From NCBI GenBank assembly GCA_910586455.1, contig CAJUHX010000010.1, forward strand, positions 13,320 through 51,010: a DNA stretch of 37,691 nucleotides. The letters are read 5' to 3'. This document shows positions 26,001 to 33,466 of the stretch, piece after piece. This stretch comes from an uncultured Muribaculaceae bacterium (GTDB taxonomy: Bacteria; Bacteroidota; Bacteroidia; Bacteroidales; Muribaculaceae). A program made the position numbers and the translations under genes. How positions within the stretch are numbered: the stretch's first letter is position 1; every line of letters begins with the position of its first letter. The notes beneath the pieces are model-generated. The model saw nothing but the letters and a program-made list of their open reading frames with translations. It searched no databases and was not told the origin of the DNA.

Positions 26001-26242
26001 GCTACCTGCGTATCCAGAACCTGGCTGTGGGCTATACAGTGCCTTCGAATATTATGCGCAAGATTGGTCTGACAAGTGCCCGTGTGTATTTCAACGTACA
26101 GAACCTGTACACCTTTACAAAGTACAAAGGATTCGATCCGGAAATCGGTGCCTATAATCAGAGCGCGCTGCTCCAGAACATCGACATGGGCCGCTATCCA
26201 ACTCCACGTACCTATACTCTCGGTATGACCCTTAACTTCTAA
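23030..26242 (+). CDS. SusC-like TonB-dependent transporter (beta-mannan locus)
   Basis: The protein has 1070 residues. A signal peptide ends near residue 26 (GAVAQ). A carboxypeptidase-D regulatory-like domain (about 28-100) leads to the SusC motif DEVVVVGYG and then the plug (GKIPGVQVTSNSG, LYIIDGVQ, SIDVLKDASATAIYGAAGAN). The barrel ends in YTLGMTLNF. It lacks an STN domain. It shares only family-level similarity with the SusC at 2193-5354, so it is not a recent duplication. With SusD 14 nt downstream it should import manno-oligosaccharides produced by the GH26 enzyme; this substrate is inferred from the operon. Confidence 0.95.
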   Translation: MNSKLCNLRGYLMALFLCITLGAVAQVEVTGTVFESTGDPVIGAVVKEKGNETVATTTDFDGNFSLKVKSGNATLIVSCVGMQTKEVAIAGRKNLEITLGEDSEVLDEVVVVGYGTSRKVDITGSVASVSEETLRQGVAANADQMLSGKIPGVQVTSNSGAPGAATSIRIRGASSINSSNEPLYIIDGVQMSGAAGTIGGFDWTGDGSAGQTKSSNPLAGISPNDIVSIDVLKDASATAIYGAAGANGVIIITTRRGEAGRTSVTFDGYVAWQQTAKRLKMLDLPGFAKYQNDLYAEGASYQQNNTYLDLDLLGPGTDWQDAVFRTAFMQNYQLQVSGGNDKITFAASGGWMGQDGIIIGSDFERFNSRFSVDAKFTDWMKLGGQLAYTRTNETITLNDGSNGIIMQAMTMQPDVPVYGFDGKYASPSSVNGSSSWNPVALALQRNNTLLRQNITGNFYLDINFLKKFTFRAEYGYIGSTALNKSYLPKIYEGVKSPIEINKIYQRQEDNYFWVQKDYVTYNDRLADKHDLTVMAGFEASASNWEGWWLTKQNLTFDNIHVIGTDGEFVANDGWKDKVTTVSYFARVNYGFDNRYLLTATMRADGSSKFAKGNKWGYFPSVALAWRANQEAFLRDVTWLNNLKLRAGYGQVGNSNVDPYSYGATMFNVPTPMGSAWVQNNLSNPELKWEASEQFNVGIDFAALNNRIELTVDGYYKQTKDLLLKVVAPSYTGITSDWGYIQAPYANIGQVRNVGVEVALNTRNIVTRDFTWSSNLTLTHNKNKVVKLNNKDQVLWGSVEWYTPFKTATMIAEGQPMGVFYGYEMDGIFQNVDEILKAPVQVPDDNNPLINKVNKNSGVWPGDVRFKDLDGDGQITANDQKVIGDPNPDLTFGFTNTFTYKDFDLNLVLTGAIGGDVLNFTRFKTESLQSLWDNQAASVLERAQYGYYDGNPANQSPENVYIVNPDATIPRFNNLNINQNDRMSTRFIEDGSYLRIQNLAVGYTVPSNIMRKIGLTSARVYFNVQNLYTFTKYKGFDPEIGAYNQSALLQNIDMGRYPTPRTYTLGMTLNF

Positions 26243-26256
26243 TAGAATACACAAAG

Positions 26257-27924
26257 ATGAACAAATATATAAAATACATAAGCATGCCGGTGCTCGGCAG
26301 TGTGCTCATGGGCGCAATGACCAGCTGCGAGGACTTCCTTACGGTTGATCCGCAGGACAAGCCGGTAATAGAAACCTACTATACCAGCGCCGACCGCATA
26401 CGCATGAGCTGTGCCGCACTGTATTCGCAGTGGGAGTGGAAGAACTATTCGCAGGATTTCCAGTGGAAGTTCGACATGCTTGCCGGCGACATGTACTACA
26501 CCTACGGAGAGGAAGGCCAATTCTACTTCGGCAACTTCTCGGCCAACAACGCTTATCTTAAGCAGGGCTGGGACGGTCTGTACAATATCATAGCCATTGC
26601 CAACACCATCATCAACGACATGCCTGCGGCTGCCCGCGGCAACGGAGTGCCAGAAGCCGACATAGAGCAGGGTCTGGCCGAGGCTCGCTGTATGCGAGGC
26701 GTATGCTACTTTCTTCTGAGCCAGTACTGGGGCGATGTGCCCATTATTACCAACGGCTCGGCAATGGTGGGCAGCGGCAACTTCCAGGTTCCGCGCAACA
26801 CCCGCGGCAGTGTATATAAATTTGTAGAAAAGGACCTTGAATATGCTGCAGGCCTGCTGAAGGAAAGCGATGCGGCCGGCCGTCCGACACGCTGGACAGC
26901 CCTTGCATATCTGTCGAAACTCCACCTTACAATGGCCTCGCATGCCGACCGCGCCGACCGTTCGGAACTCTACCGCAAGGCGGCCTCCGAAGCCAATGAA
27001 GTGATCGAGAACAGCGCCGATATCAAGACCATCGACTATTCGACCCTGTTCGATAAGGAAGGCAACAACGGCCCCGAGTCGCTGCTGGCAATCCAGTGCA
27101 TGGTCTACGGCTATGGCTATGGCAACGGCCGCAACTGCGCTTTCTCGCGTGTGTCGCTGGCCGACCAGGCCTGGGGTAACGGCAAGGGACCCACTATTTC
27201 GCTGCAGCAGAGCTATGCCGGCAACGACATGCGTGCCAAATGGGTGTTCATGGCCCCCGGCTACTATTACCCCAATATCGAGCGTGCCAAAGGCGGCTAT
27301 ACCTACGAGATATTCAACGAAGACCGTGGCGACGAGGCCAACGAGATGCTCGCACACCTGAAGAAGTATGTGCTGGGCCATTCGGCAGACGTTGACGGCG
27401 GTATCGGTGGTTCGCAGGACGCCCCCAACAACATATACCTGTTGCGTCTGGCCGATGTTTACTTCAACTATGCCGAGGCTGTGATGGGCGCCGCCAACAG
27501 CACAAGCGACCAGACTGCCATCGACCGTGTGAATGCAGTTCGTGCCCGCGCCGGTCTGGCAGGATATGCCGCTCCGATGAGCTGGGAACAGCTCATGGCC
27601 GAGCGTCGCCGCGAATTCGCCATCGAAGGCAACAACTGGTTCGACATTCTGCGCTGGTGGTACCGCGACAGCAATGCCGCCGTCAGCTACCTCAACAGCA
27701 TGAACCGCCACTATATGTATGTGTTCAACAGCAGCGACCAGAACATGCGCAACGATTTCAACTCGTACCGTCTGGCCACAGGCAAGGACGAAGGCGGCCA
27801 GTACGATGCCAGCGACATCACCCTCAGCAACAACTCCATGGTGATGCCTGTGCCTCAGGCTTGCCTTACCGCTTCGCCACAGCTGGCCGACGAACCTGTG
27901 GAATTTGAATTCACCGAAGAATAA
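26257..27924 (+). CDS. SusD/RagB-like lipoprotein (beta-mannan locus)
   Basis: The protein has 555 residues, a normal length for SusD. Lipobox MTSC puts the lipidated Cys at residue 24, followed by EDFLTVDPQDKPV, a classic SusD N-terminus. The helical core includes ARCMRGVCYFLLSQYWGDVPII, and the C-terminal part has RLADVYFNYAEAVM, VNAVRARAGLAGY and the ERRREFAIEGNNWFDILRWWYRD region. It is the surface lid for the preceding SusC and binds the imported oligosaccharide. It is followed 21 nt later by the first glycan-binding lipoprotein. Confidence 0.95.
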   Translation: MNKYIKYISMPVLGSVLMGAMTSCEDFLTVDPQDKPVIETYYTSADRIRMSCAALYSQWEWKNYSQDFQWKFDMLAGDMYYTYGEEGQFYFGNFSANNAYLKQGWDGLYNIIAIANTIINDMPAAARGNGVPEADIEQGLAEARCMRGVCYFLLSQYWGDVPIITNGSAMVGSGNFQVPRNTRGSVYKFVEKDLEYAAGLLKESDAAGRPTRWTALAYLSKLHLTMASHADRADRSELYRKAASEANEVIENSADIKTIDYSTLFDKEGNNGPESLLAIQCMVYGYGYGNGRNCAFSRVSLADQAWGNGKGPTISLQQSYAGNDMRAKWVFMAPGYYYPNIERAKGGYTYEIFNEDRGDEANEMLAHLKKYVLGHSADVDGGIGGSQDAPNNIYLLRLADVYFNYAEAVMGAANSTSDQTAIDRVNAVRARAGLAGYAAPMSWEQLMAERRREFAIEGNNWFDILRWWYRDSNAAVSYLNSMNRHYMYVFNSSDQNMRNDFNSYRLATGKDEGGQYDASDITLSNNSMVMPVPQACLTASPQLADEPVEFEFTEE

Positions 27925-27945
27925 GCTTAAACCGACAATATAGCA

Positions 27946-29145
27946 ATGAAAAAAGCAAAATATATACTGATGGCAGCATTTATGTCGTTTGTCGGCATAA
28001 GCACGCTGACCGGCTGCGACCGGACTGACGCCGAACGCGACGAGGATGCTACGCCCAAGGTCGAGTATGTGCGCGTCACCAACCCCAATGCCGCCGACTC
28101 GCTTGTAGTCGAGGCCATGATGGGCCAGCAGATTGTGCTGATGGGCGAGAACCTCGGCTCAGTCGAGGAGATATGGTTCAACGACGTTAAGGGCCTGCTC
28201 AACCCCACGCTCATTACCTCTTATTCCATTATAGTGGATGTGCCGTCGGTGATTCCTACCGATGTTACCAATACCATTACGCTGATAACCGGCAAGGGCA
28301 ACAAGAGTACTTTTCCCTTTGGGGTGCGTGTGCCCAACCCGCTTATCCGCGACATCAGCTGTGAATACGCCAAACCGGGCGACGTAATTGAAATCACCGG
28401 CAATTATTTCATCGAGCCACAGGTATTCTTCACCGGTGTAGAAACTCCGGCCGAAATCACCGCGTTCAACCAGACATCGATGGCTGTGGTGGTGCCGCAG
28501 GGAGTTCAGGAAGGCCCTCTGAGTGTAAAGAGCATTTACGGTACCACCAAGACTAAGTTCAACTTCATGGATACCAACGGCATGCTCACCAACTTCGACG
28601 ACGGCTATGTACAGCCGTGGGGTCGTGGCACGGTGACTACCGATGCCGACGCCATCTCGGGCAATTATCTGCTGTTCGAGGCTCCGATGCTGAGTGCCTG
28701 GGGCTGGAGCGACAATCTGATGTGGGGCTACTGGGCGCATGGCGAGGGAGCTCACGGCAACGCTCCGATAGCTCAGGGCAGCAATGAGGAACTTGCTCTC
28801 AAGTTCGAGGCCAATATCGGCACCTGGATTGACTGCCCCATGCTGATGTGGTTCCAGACATGGAATCCGAACGGCAATATCAGCCCCGATGACAACTATC
28901 CGCAGTGCCACTGGAAGCCTTACATTCAGTCCGGCGCATATACCGATGCCGCTACCAACGGCTGGAAGACATTCACCATACCTCTGACCGAGTTCAAGTA
29001 TAACAAGGATGAGTCGGCCGATAATATGGCAATCGACGATATCGCCAAGTACACCGACTTCAACATTATGGTGTTCGGTGCCTGCGAGAATCCCGGACCG
29101 TTTAATATCAAGATGGATAACTTCCGCATCGTACGCATTAACTAA
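27946..29145 (+). CDS. Surface glycan-binding lipoprotein with IPT/TIG domains (SGBP-like)
   Basis: This 399-residue lipoprotein has lipobox LTGC (Cys24). Two IPT/TIG immunoglobulin-like domains (about 45-125 and 130-205) show the GQQIVLMGENLGSVEEIWFN and GDVIEITGNYF patterns. The C-terminal half (about 210-399) is an aromatic-rich beta-sandwich (AWGWSDNLMWGYWAHGEG, WKPYIQSG, ending IKMDNFRIVRIN) that resembles the ligand-binding domain of SGBP-B-type proteins. Such proteins capture polysaccharide at the cell surface and have no enzymatic activity. It lies between SusD and a second IPT/TIG protein, 9 nt before the latter. The ligand is presumed to be beta-mannan from context. Confidence 0.87.
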   Translation: MKKAKYILMAAFMSFVGISTLTGCDRTDAERDEDATPKVEYVRVTNPNAADSLVVEAMMGQQIVLMGENLGSVEEIWFNDVKGLLNPTLITSYSIIVDVPSVIPTDVTNTITLITGKGNKSTFPFGVRVPNPLIRDISCEYAKPGDVIEITGNYFIEPQVFFTGVETPAEITAFNQTSMAVVVPQGVQEGPLSVKSIYGTTKTKFNFMDTNGMLTNFDDGYVQPWGRGTVTTDADAISGNYLLFEAPMLSAWGWSDNLMWGYWAHGEGAHGNAPIAQGSNEELALKFEANIGTWIDCPMLMWFQTWNPNGNISPDDNYPQCHWKPYIQSGAYTDAATNGWKTFTIPLTEFKYNKDESADNMAIDDIAKYTDFNIMVFGACENPGPFNIKMDNFRIVRIN

Positions 29146-29154
29146 CAAACCGAA

Positions 29155-30639
29155 ATGAAAACATTTGCAAAAATAAAGAACTGCCTGCTTATGGCTTTGG
29201 TGCTCTTAGGCACCACAGTGGCAATGCAATCGTGCGACGACGATGCGCCCGAGTATCCCTACAGCAGCGAACTGCACAGTTTTGGCCCGTCACCCGCAAG
29301 CCGAGGCGAAACCATCCGATTCATCGGCGAAGGCCTCGGAGGCGTCAGCAAGGTGATATTTCCTGTGGGCGTCGAAGTCACCGACTTTGTAAGCAAGTCG
29401 GATACCGAACTGGTGTGTGTTGTGCCTCAGGAGGCTCTGCCCGGTAAAATACGCCTGATTATCGGTGGCAAGGAAATCGAAACCCGTTCGATGATTACTT
29501 ACTCCGAACCTATCAGCATTGAAAGTGTAAGTTCTGCCAATCCGCAGCTTACCGCCGGCGACGAGCTGGTGGTTACCGGCGAATACCTCTACAATGTGGC
29601 TTCGGTTACTTTCGGCAACAATGCCGAGGTACTAAGCGAGGATTTTACCAAGCAGGAGCGTCACGAACTCCGTGTTAAGGTTCCTGCCGAAGCAAAAACC
29701 GGCAAAATTATATTCAGCGACGGCGCTGACTGGACATATTCAACCGAAAACGAGTTTGTGGTGCGCTCGGCCTCGGCAACTTCGATCAGCAAAACCGACC
29801 TTGCCGAAGGAGAGTCCGTGACCGTGTATGGCGAGAATCTGCAGCTGGTGAAGACTGTGTACTTCCCCGGTGAAATTGAGGCAGCCTCATTTACAGTGGC
29901 GGCCGACGGCAAGAGCCTCTCCACCACTGTTCCGGCCGGAACCTGCTCTGGTGTGATCACTCTCGAACTTTACTCGCTCGACCGTATCGACACTCCGGCA
30001 TTCACCGTGCCCACCATTGAGGTGTATTCGGTAAGTCCCGATACTAATCTTACTCCCGGTCAGCTGCTGACCGTAAGCGGCAAGTTGCTCAACCTTGTAA
30101 GCTCGATTGTGTTCCCCGGCTGCGAGGCAGTGTACAGTGGCTGGCAGGTGAACTCCGACGGCAGCGAACTCACCGTGGAAGTTCCGGCAACTATGGTCGA
30201 CGGCAAGATTGATTTTATCCAGAACAGCAATATCGTGGTCAGCAGCGCCAACCTCAGCATGAAGAAGCAAGGCAACGTATTCTGGATGGGCAACTTTGAA
30301 CTTGGTGGCTGGGCTGCCAACCTCGAGGTAGCCTCCGACAAGGATGCCGAAATGTTTGAGGCGTTCACCACCGCTATCGATGCCCCCGGCAAGCTCACTA
30401 TAAACTTCGAGCAGGATACCACCCAGGGCTGGTGGCAGCTGCAGCCCCGCTACCGCCGCGACTGGAGTACATGTTTCACTGCAGTTCGCGATGTCAACGG
30501 CGGCATAATCGAAACCGAAGCCGGTCAGACCAGTATCACCCTGAATATCGCTCAGGAAGATATCGATGAACTGAACGGTGCCGGCTGGGCCTTCTCCGGC
30601 TGTAACATGACCATTGTATCAATGGAATATGAAAAGTAA
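29155..30639 (+). CDS. Second surface glycan-binding lipoprotein, multi-IPT/TIG
   Basis: This 494-residue lipoprotein has lipobox MQSC (Cys27) followed by DDDAPEYPY. About four tandem IPT/TIG domains follow (SPASRGETIRFIGEGLGG, LTAGDELVVTGEYLYN, DLAEGESVTVYGENLQ, LTPGQLLTVSGKLLN). A C-terminal domain (about 375-494) contains GNVFWMGNFELGGWAAN and TQGWWQLQPRYRRDW, whose exposed aromatics suggest sugar binding. The chain of Ig-like modules would hold the binding domain away from the membrane. It is the last gene before a strong hairpin (30667-30706) and the GH26 gene. No catalytic motif is seen. Confidence 0.85.
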   Translation: MKTFAKIKNCLLMALVLLGTTVAMQSCDDDAPEYPYSSELHSFGPSPASRGETIRFIGEGLGGVSKVIFPVGVEVTDFVSKSDTELVCVVPQEALPGKIRLIIGGKEIETRSMITYSEPISIESVSSANPQLTAGDELVVTGEYLYNVASVTFGNNAEVLSEDFTKQERHELRVKVPAEAKTGKIIFSDGADWTYSTENEFVVRSASATSISKTDLAEGESVTVYGENLQLVKTVYFPGEIEAASFTVAADGKSLSTTVPAGTCSGVITLELYSLDRIDTPAFTVPTIEVYSVSPDTNLTPGQLLTVSGKLLNLVSSIVFPGCEAVYSGWQVNSDGSELTVEVPATMVDGKIDFIQNSNIVVSSANLSMKKQGNVFWMGNFELGGWAANLEVASDKDAEMFEAFTTAIDAPGKLTINFEQDTTQGWWQLQPRYRRDWSTCFTAVRDVNGGIIETEAGQTSITLNIAQEDIDELNGAGWAFSGCNMTIVSMEYEK

Positions 30640-30666
30640 AAGTAATCTGTAACAATCCAATAGGTA

Positions 30667-30706
30667 ATTCCGGCGCGGCTCATTGCGCCGCGCCGGAATA
30701 TTTTTT
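30667..30706 (+). terminator. Intrinsic-terminator-like hairpin directly before GH26
   Basis: A perfect 13-bp GC-rich stem (30667-30679 with 30687-30699, 7-nt loop) is followed by six T (30701-30706). The GH26 ATG comes only 4 nt later, and no promoter lies between. Partial termination or processing here would lower GH26 and the cytoplasmic genes relative to SusCD and the binding proteins. Confidence 0.85.
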
Positions 30707-30710
30707 CAAA

Positions 30711-32132
30711 ATGAAATTCAGCAAGTTCTTTTTCTCACTTGTAGCGGTATTTGCATTTACTGCCTGTGGCGACGATAATAAAACTCCCGACGAGCCGACT
30801 CCGGGGCCGGCTGAAGTCAAAATCACCTCATGCTCCGTAGCAGAAGGTGCGGAGGTGGATGCCGACGAGATTAGCGAAATACGCGTGACTTACAACGCTG
30901 CCGTGACTCTCAACACCACCGACCGTATAACTCTTAACGGCTCCAGGCTGAATGCTTCGGTTGACGGCAACAATACTGTGGTTTTGCCTGTGAATCTTAC
31001 CAAAGGCACCGAATATCAGCTTGTGATTCCGGCTCATGCCGTAATAGCTGATGGCGGCGCATGCTATGGCCCTGCGCTTACCATCAACTTCAAGACTATT
31101 GTAAAGGGCATCGACCCTGCCGAACCCGGAAACTTTGCGCCACTTACCAATACTTCGGCCACCGCTGAAGCGAAAAACGTGTACAATTTCCTTATTGAGC
31201 AGTATGGCAAGAAAATAGTTTCAGGCGCAATGGCCAACGTGGACAACAACAATGATTTCGCCGACTGGATCAACAGCGTTACCGGCAAATATCCGGCCCT
31301 TACCGGCTACGACTTCATACATCTGAAAGACTCTAAGCCCGGCGCATGGATTGATTACAGCGACATCACTCCTGCAAAGACCCAGTGGCAGAACAACGGC
31401 CTTGTAACCTACATGTGGCACTGGAGCGCTCCCGACGCCAAGGACAGCGAAAAATACGGCTTTTATATTCCCGGCAAGGGCGACGACGCCACAAACTTCG
31501 ACATCCGCGAGGCCCTGAAGGAGGGTACATGGCAGCATGATTTCATTCTGGCCGATATCGACAAGGTGGCCGAAACCCTCCGTCTGCTGCAGGATGCCGG
31601 AATACCGGTGCTATGGCGCCCGCTCCACGAGGCTGCAGGCGACTACCGCTACGGCGCATGGTTCTGGTGGGGTGCCTATGGCGATGAATATACCAAGCAG
31701 TTGTGGATACTGATGCACGACCGTCTGGTAAATCATCATGGCCTCAACAACCTTATTTGGGTATGGACCGCACAGTATCAGACCGGCTACGAAGCGCAGA
31801 TGAAGGCTTCTTATCCCGGCGATGAGTATGTCGACATTGTTGGCGTTGACCTATATCCCGACAACGACGGCTCGCAGGTGACCGCATACCGTGCCGCACT
31901 TGATATGACCTCGGGCAAAAAACTTGTGTGCCTCGCCGAGATTGGCCGTGTGCCCTCGCCCGAGAAGTGTATGACCGACGGCGCTTACTGGGCGTGGTTC
32001 ATGGAATGGTACACTTACAATATTGATAACAATGCAACTGTCGATGGGTTCAACAATACCCGCGATGCCTGGAAGCAGATTATGGCCTCGCCCTTTGTGA
32101 TAACCCGCGACCGGATGCCGGATCTGAAATAA
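30711..32132 (+). CDS. GH26 endo-beta-1,4-mannanase, surface lipoprotein
   Basis: The protein has 473 residues. Lipobox FTAC puts the lipidated Cys at residue 19, followed by GDDNK, an acidic stretch often seen in surface-exported lipoproteins. An Ig-like domain (about 36-128) precedes the GH26 barrel (about 145-470), which starts with KNVYNFLIEQYGKKIVSGAM. The catalytic acid/base is Glu307 in LWRPLHEAAG, and the nucleophile is Glu410 in VCLAEIGRVPSP. GH26 enzymes cleave beta-1,4-mannan with retention; some release mannobiose, which would suit the epimerase and phosphorylase downstream. The start codon sits 4 nt after a terminator-like hairpin. GH130 follows after 28 nt. Confidence 0.93.
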   Translation: MKFSKFFFSLVAVFAFTACGDDNKTPDEPTPGPAEVKITSCSVAEGAEVDADEISEIRVTYNAAVTLNTTDRITLNGSRLNASVDGNNTVVLPVNLTKGTEYQLVIPAHAVIADGGACYGPALTINFKTIVKGIDPAEPGNFAPLTNTSATAEAKNVYNFLIEQYGKKIVSGAMANVDNNNDFADWINSVTGKYPALTGYDFIHLKDSKPGAWIDYSDITPAKTQWQNNGLVTYMWHWSAPDAKDSEKYGFYIPGKGDDATNFDIREALKEGTWQHDFILADIDKVAETLRLLQDAGIPVLWRPLHEAAGDYRYGAWFWWGAYGDEYTKQLWILMHDRLVNHHGLNNLIWVWTAQYQTGYEAQMKASYPGDEYVDIVGVDLYPDNDGSQVTAYRAALDMTSGKKLVCLAEIGRVPSPEKCMTDGAYWAWFMEWYTYNIDNNATVDGFNNTRDAWKQIMASPFVITRDRMPDLK

Positions 32133-32160
32133 TCTCCCAATCTTATTATAATACTGAATA

Positions 32161-33375
32161 ATGGACATTTTTGAACATCGCAAAAAACTGGTGGAGGCCC
32201 GCTACGAAGAGCTGGTTACCCGCACCAACAAAATCATAGAGGGCAACGGTGTATATAACCGCTACTGTAATCCGGTGATTACTGCCGAAATGGTTCCTCC
32301 TTTCTGGAAGTACGACTATGACCGCGAGCGCAATCCTTACTTTATGGAGCGCATTGGCGTAAACGCCACACTCAATGCCGGCGCAATCAAACTCAATGGC
32401 CGCTACCTGCTGATGGTGCGAGTGGAAGGCAACGACCGCAAGTCGTTCTTTGCCGTGGCTGAGAGCCCCAACGGTGTTGACAATTTCCGCTTCTGGGATC
32501 ACCCCGTGACTATGCCCGAAGACGTGGTGCCGGCCACCAATATCTACGATATGCGCCTGACAGCTCACGAAGACGGTTACATCTACGGCCTCTTCTGCGC
32601 CGAACGCCACGACGACCGCTGCCCCGGTGACCTCTCGGCTGCTACCGCCACCTGCGGCATAGCTCGTACAAAAGACCTGGTGAACTGGGAGCGCCTGCCC
32701 GACCTGAAAACAAAGTCGCAGCAGCGCAACGTGGTGCTGCACCCCGAGTTTGTCAACGGCAAGTATGCCCTTTACACTCGCCCTCAGGACGGCTTTATCG
32801 ACACCGGCAGCGGCGGCGGCATAGGCTGGGCGCTTGTCGACGACATAACCAACGCTGTTGTCGACCATGAGATTATTATAGACCCTCGCCACTACCACAC
32901 CATCAAGGAAGTAAAGAACGGCGAAGGCCCGCATCCCATAAAGACACCCAAAGGATGGCTGCATCTGGCGCACGGCGTGCGCGCCTGCGCCTCGGGCCTG
33001 CGCTACGTGCTCTACATGTACATGACGGCCCTCGACGAGCCATGGCGAAAGATTGCTTCGCCCGGTGGATACTTCATGGCTCCGGTAGGCGAGGAGTACA
33101 CGGGCGACGTTATGAACGTGCTCTTTACAAACGGCTGGATTGCCGACGAGGATGGCCGGGTGCTGATATATTACGCCTCCAGCGACACCCGCCTGCATGT
33201 GGCCGAGTCGACTGTCGACCGTCTGGTTGACTATTGTCTTCACACTCCCGAAGACAAACTCACCACAGGCGAAAGCGTGCGTACCCTCAACAATCTCATC
33301 AACCGCAACCTGGCCCTGATGAACAATTGCGGGCAGTATAACAATAAAGAAGAGAAAGTATTGTTAAATGTATAA
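32161..33375 (+). CDS. GH130 4-O-beta-mannosyl-D-glucose phosphorylase
   Basis: This 404-residue cytoplasmic protein has no signal peptide. It has the GH130 five-bladed propeller features and matches the mannosylglucose phosphorylase group. The motifs are RYCNPVITAEMVPPFWKYD, FMERIGVNATLNAGAIKLNGRY (the N-terminal substrate region), the catalytic Asp130 in ATNIYDMRLT, and GEGPHPIKTPKGWLHLAHGV. The reaction is Man-beta-1,4-Glc plus phosphate to alpha-Man-1-P plus glucose. The epimerase and transporter in the same operon supply the substrate, as in the known Bacteroides mannan pathway. GH130 also includes mannobiose and mannosyl-GlcNAc phosphorylases, but the epimerase neighbour favours Man-Glc. 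Confidence 0.93.
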   Translation: MDIFEHRKKLVEARYEELVTRTNKIIEGNGVYNRYCNPVITAEMVPPFWKYDYDRERNPYFMERIGVNATLNAGAIKLNGRYLLMVRVEGNDRKSFFAVAESPNGVDNFRFWDHPVTMPEDVVPATNIYDMRLTAHEDGYIYGLFCAERHDDRCPGDLSAATATCGIARTKDLVNWERLPDLKTKSQQRNVVLHPEFVNGKYALYTRPQDGFIDTGSGGGIGWALVDDITNAVVDHEIIIDPRHYHTIKEVKNGEGPHPIKTPKGWLHLAHGVRACASGLRYVLYMYMTALDEPWRKIASPGGYFMAPVGEEYTGDVMNVLFTNGWIADEDGRVLIYYASSDTRLHVAESTVDRLVDYCLHTPEDKLTTGESVRTLNNLINRNLALMNNCGQYNNKEEKVLLNV

Positions 33376-33381
33376 AACGGG

Positions 33382-33407
33382 TCGCCGGGGCCGCACGACC
33401 CCGGCGA
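33382..33407. other. GC-rich hairpin in the GH130-transporter gap
   Basis: A 9-bp perfect stem (33382-33390 with 33399-33407) closes an 8-nt loop. No T-run follows, so it is probably not a terminator. It is the first of two tandem hairpins in this 91-nt gap. Confidence 0.75.
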
Positions 33408-33425
33408 AATCCGTATAATAAACCG

Positions 33426-33443
33426 GTGTGCGAGGCCGCACAC
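33426..33443. other. Second hairpin in the GH130-transporter gap
   Basis: GTGTGCG (33426-33432) and CGCACAC (33437-33443) form a 7-bp stem with a 4-nt loop, 23 nt before the transporter ATG. It shares the GGCCGCAC string with the loop side of the first hairpin. Confidence 0.7.
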
Positions 33444-33466
33444 AATCCTGAAAAACATAGGCAAGA

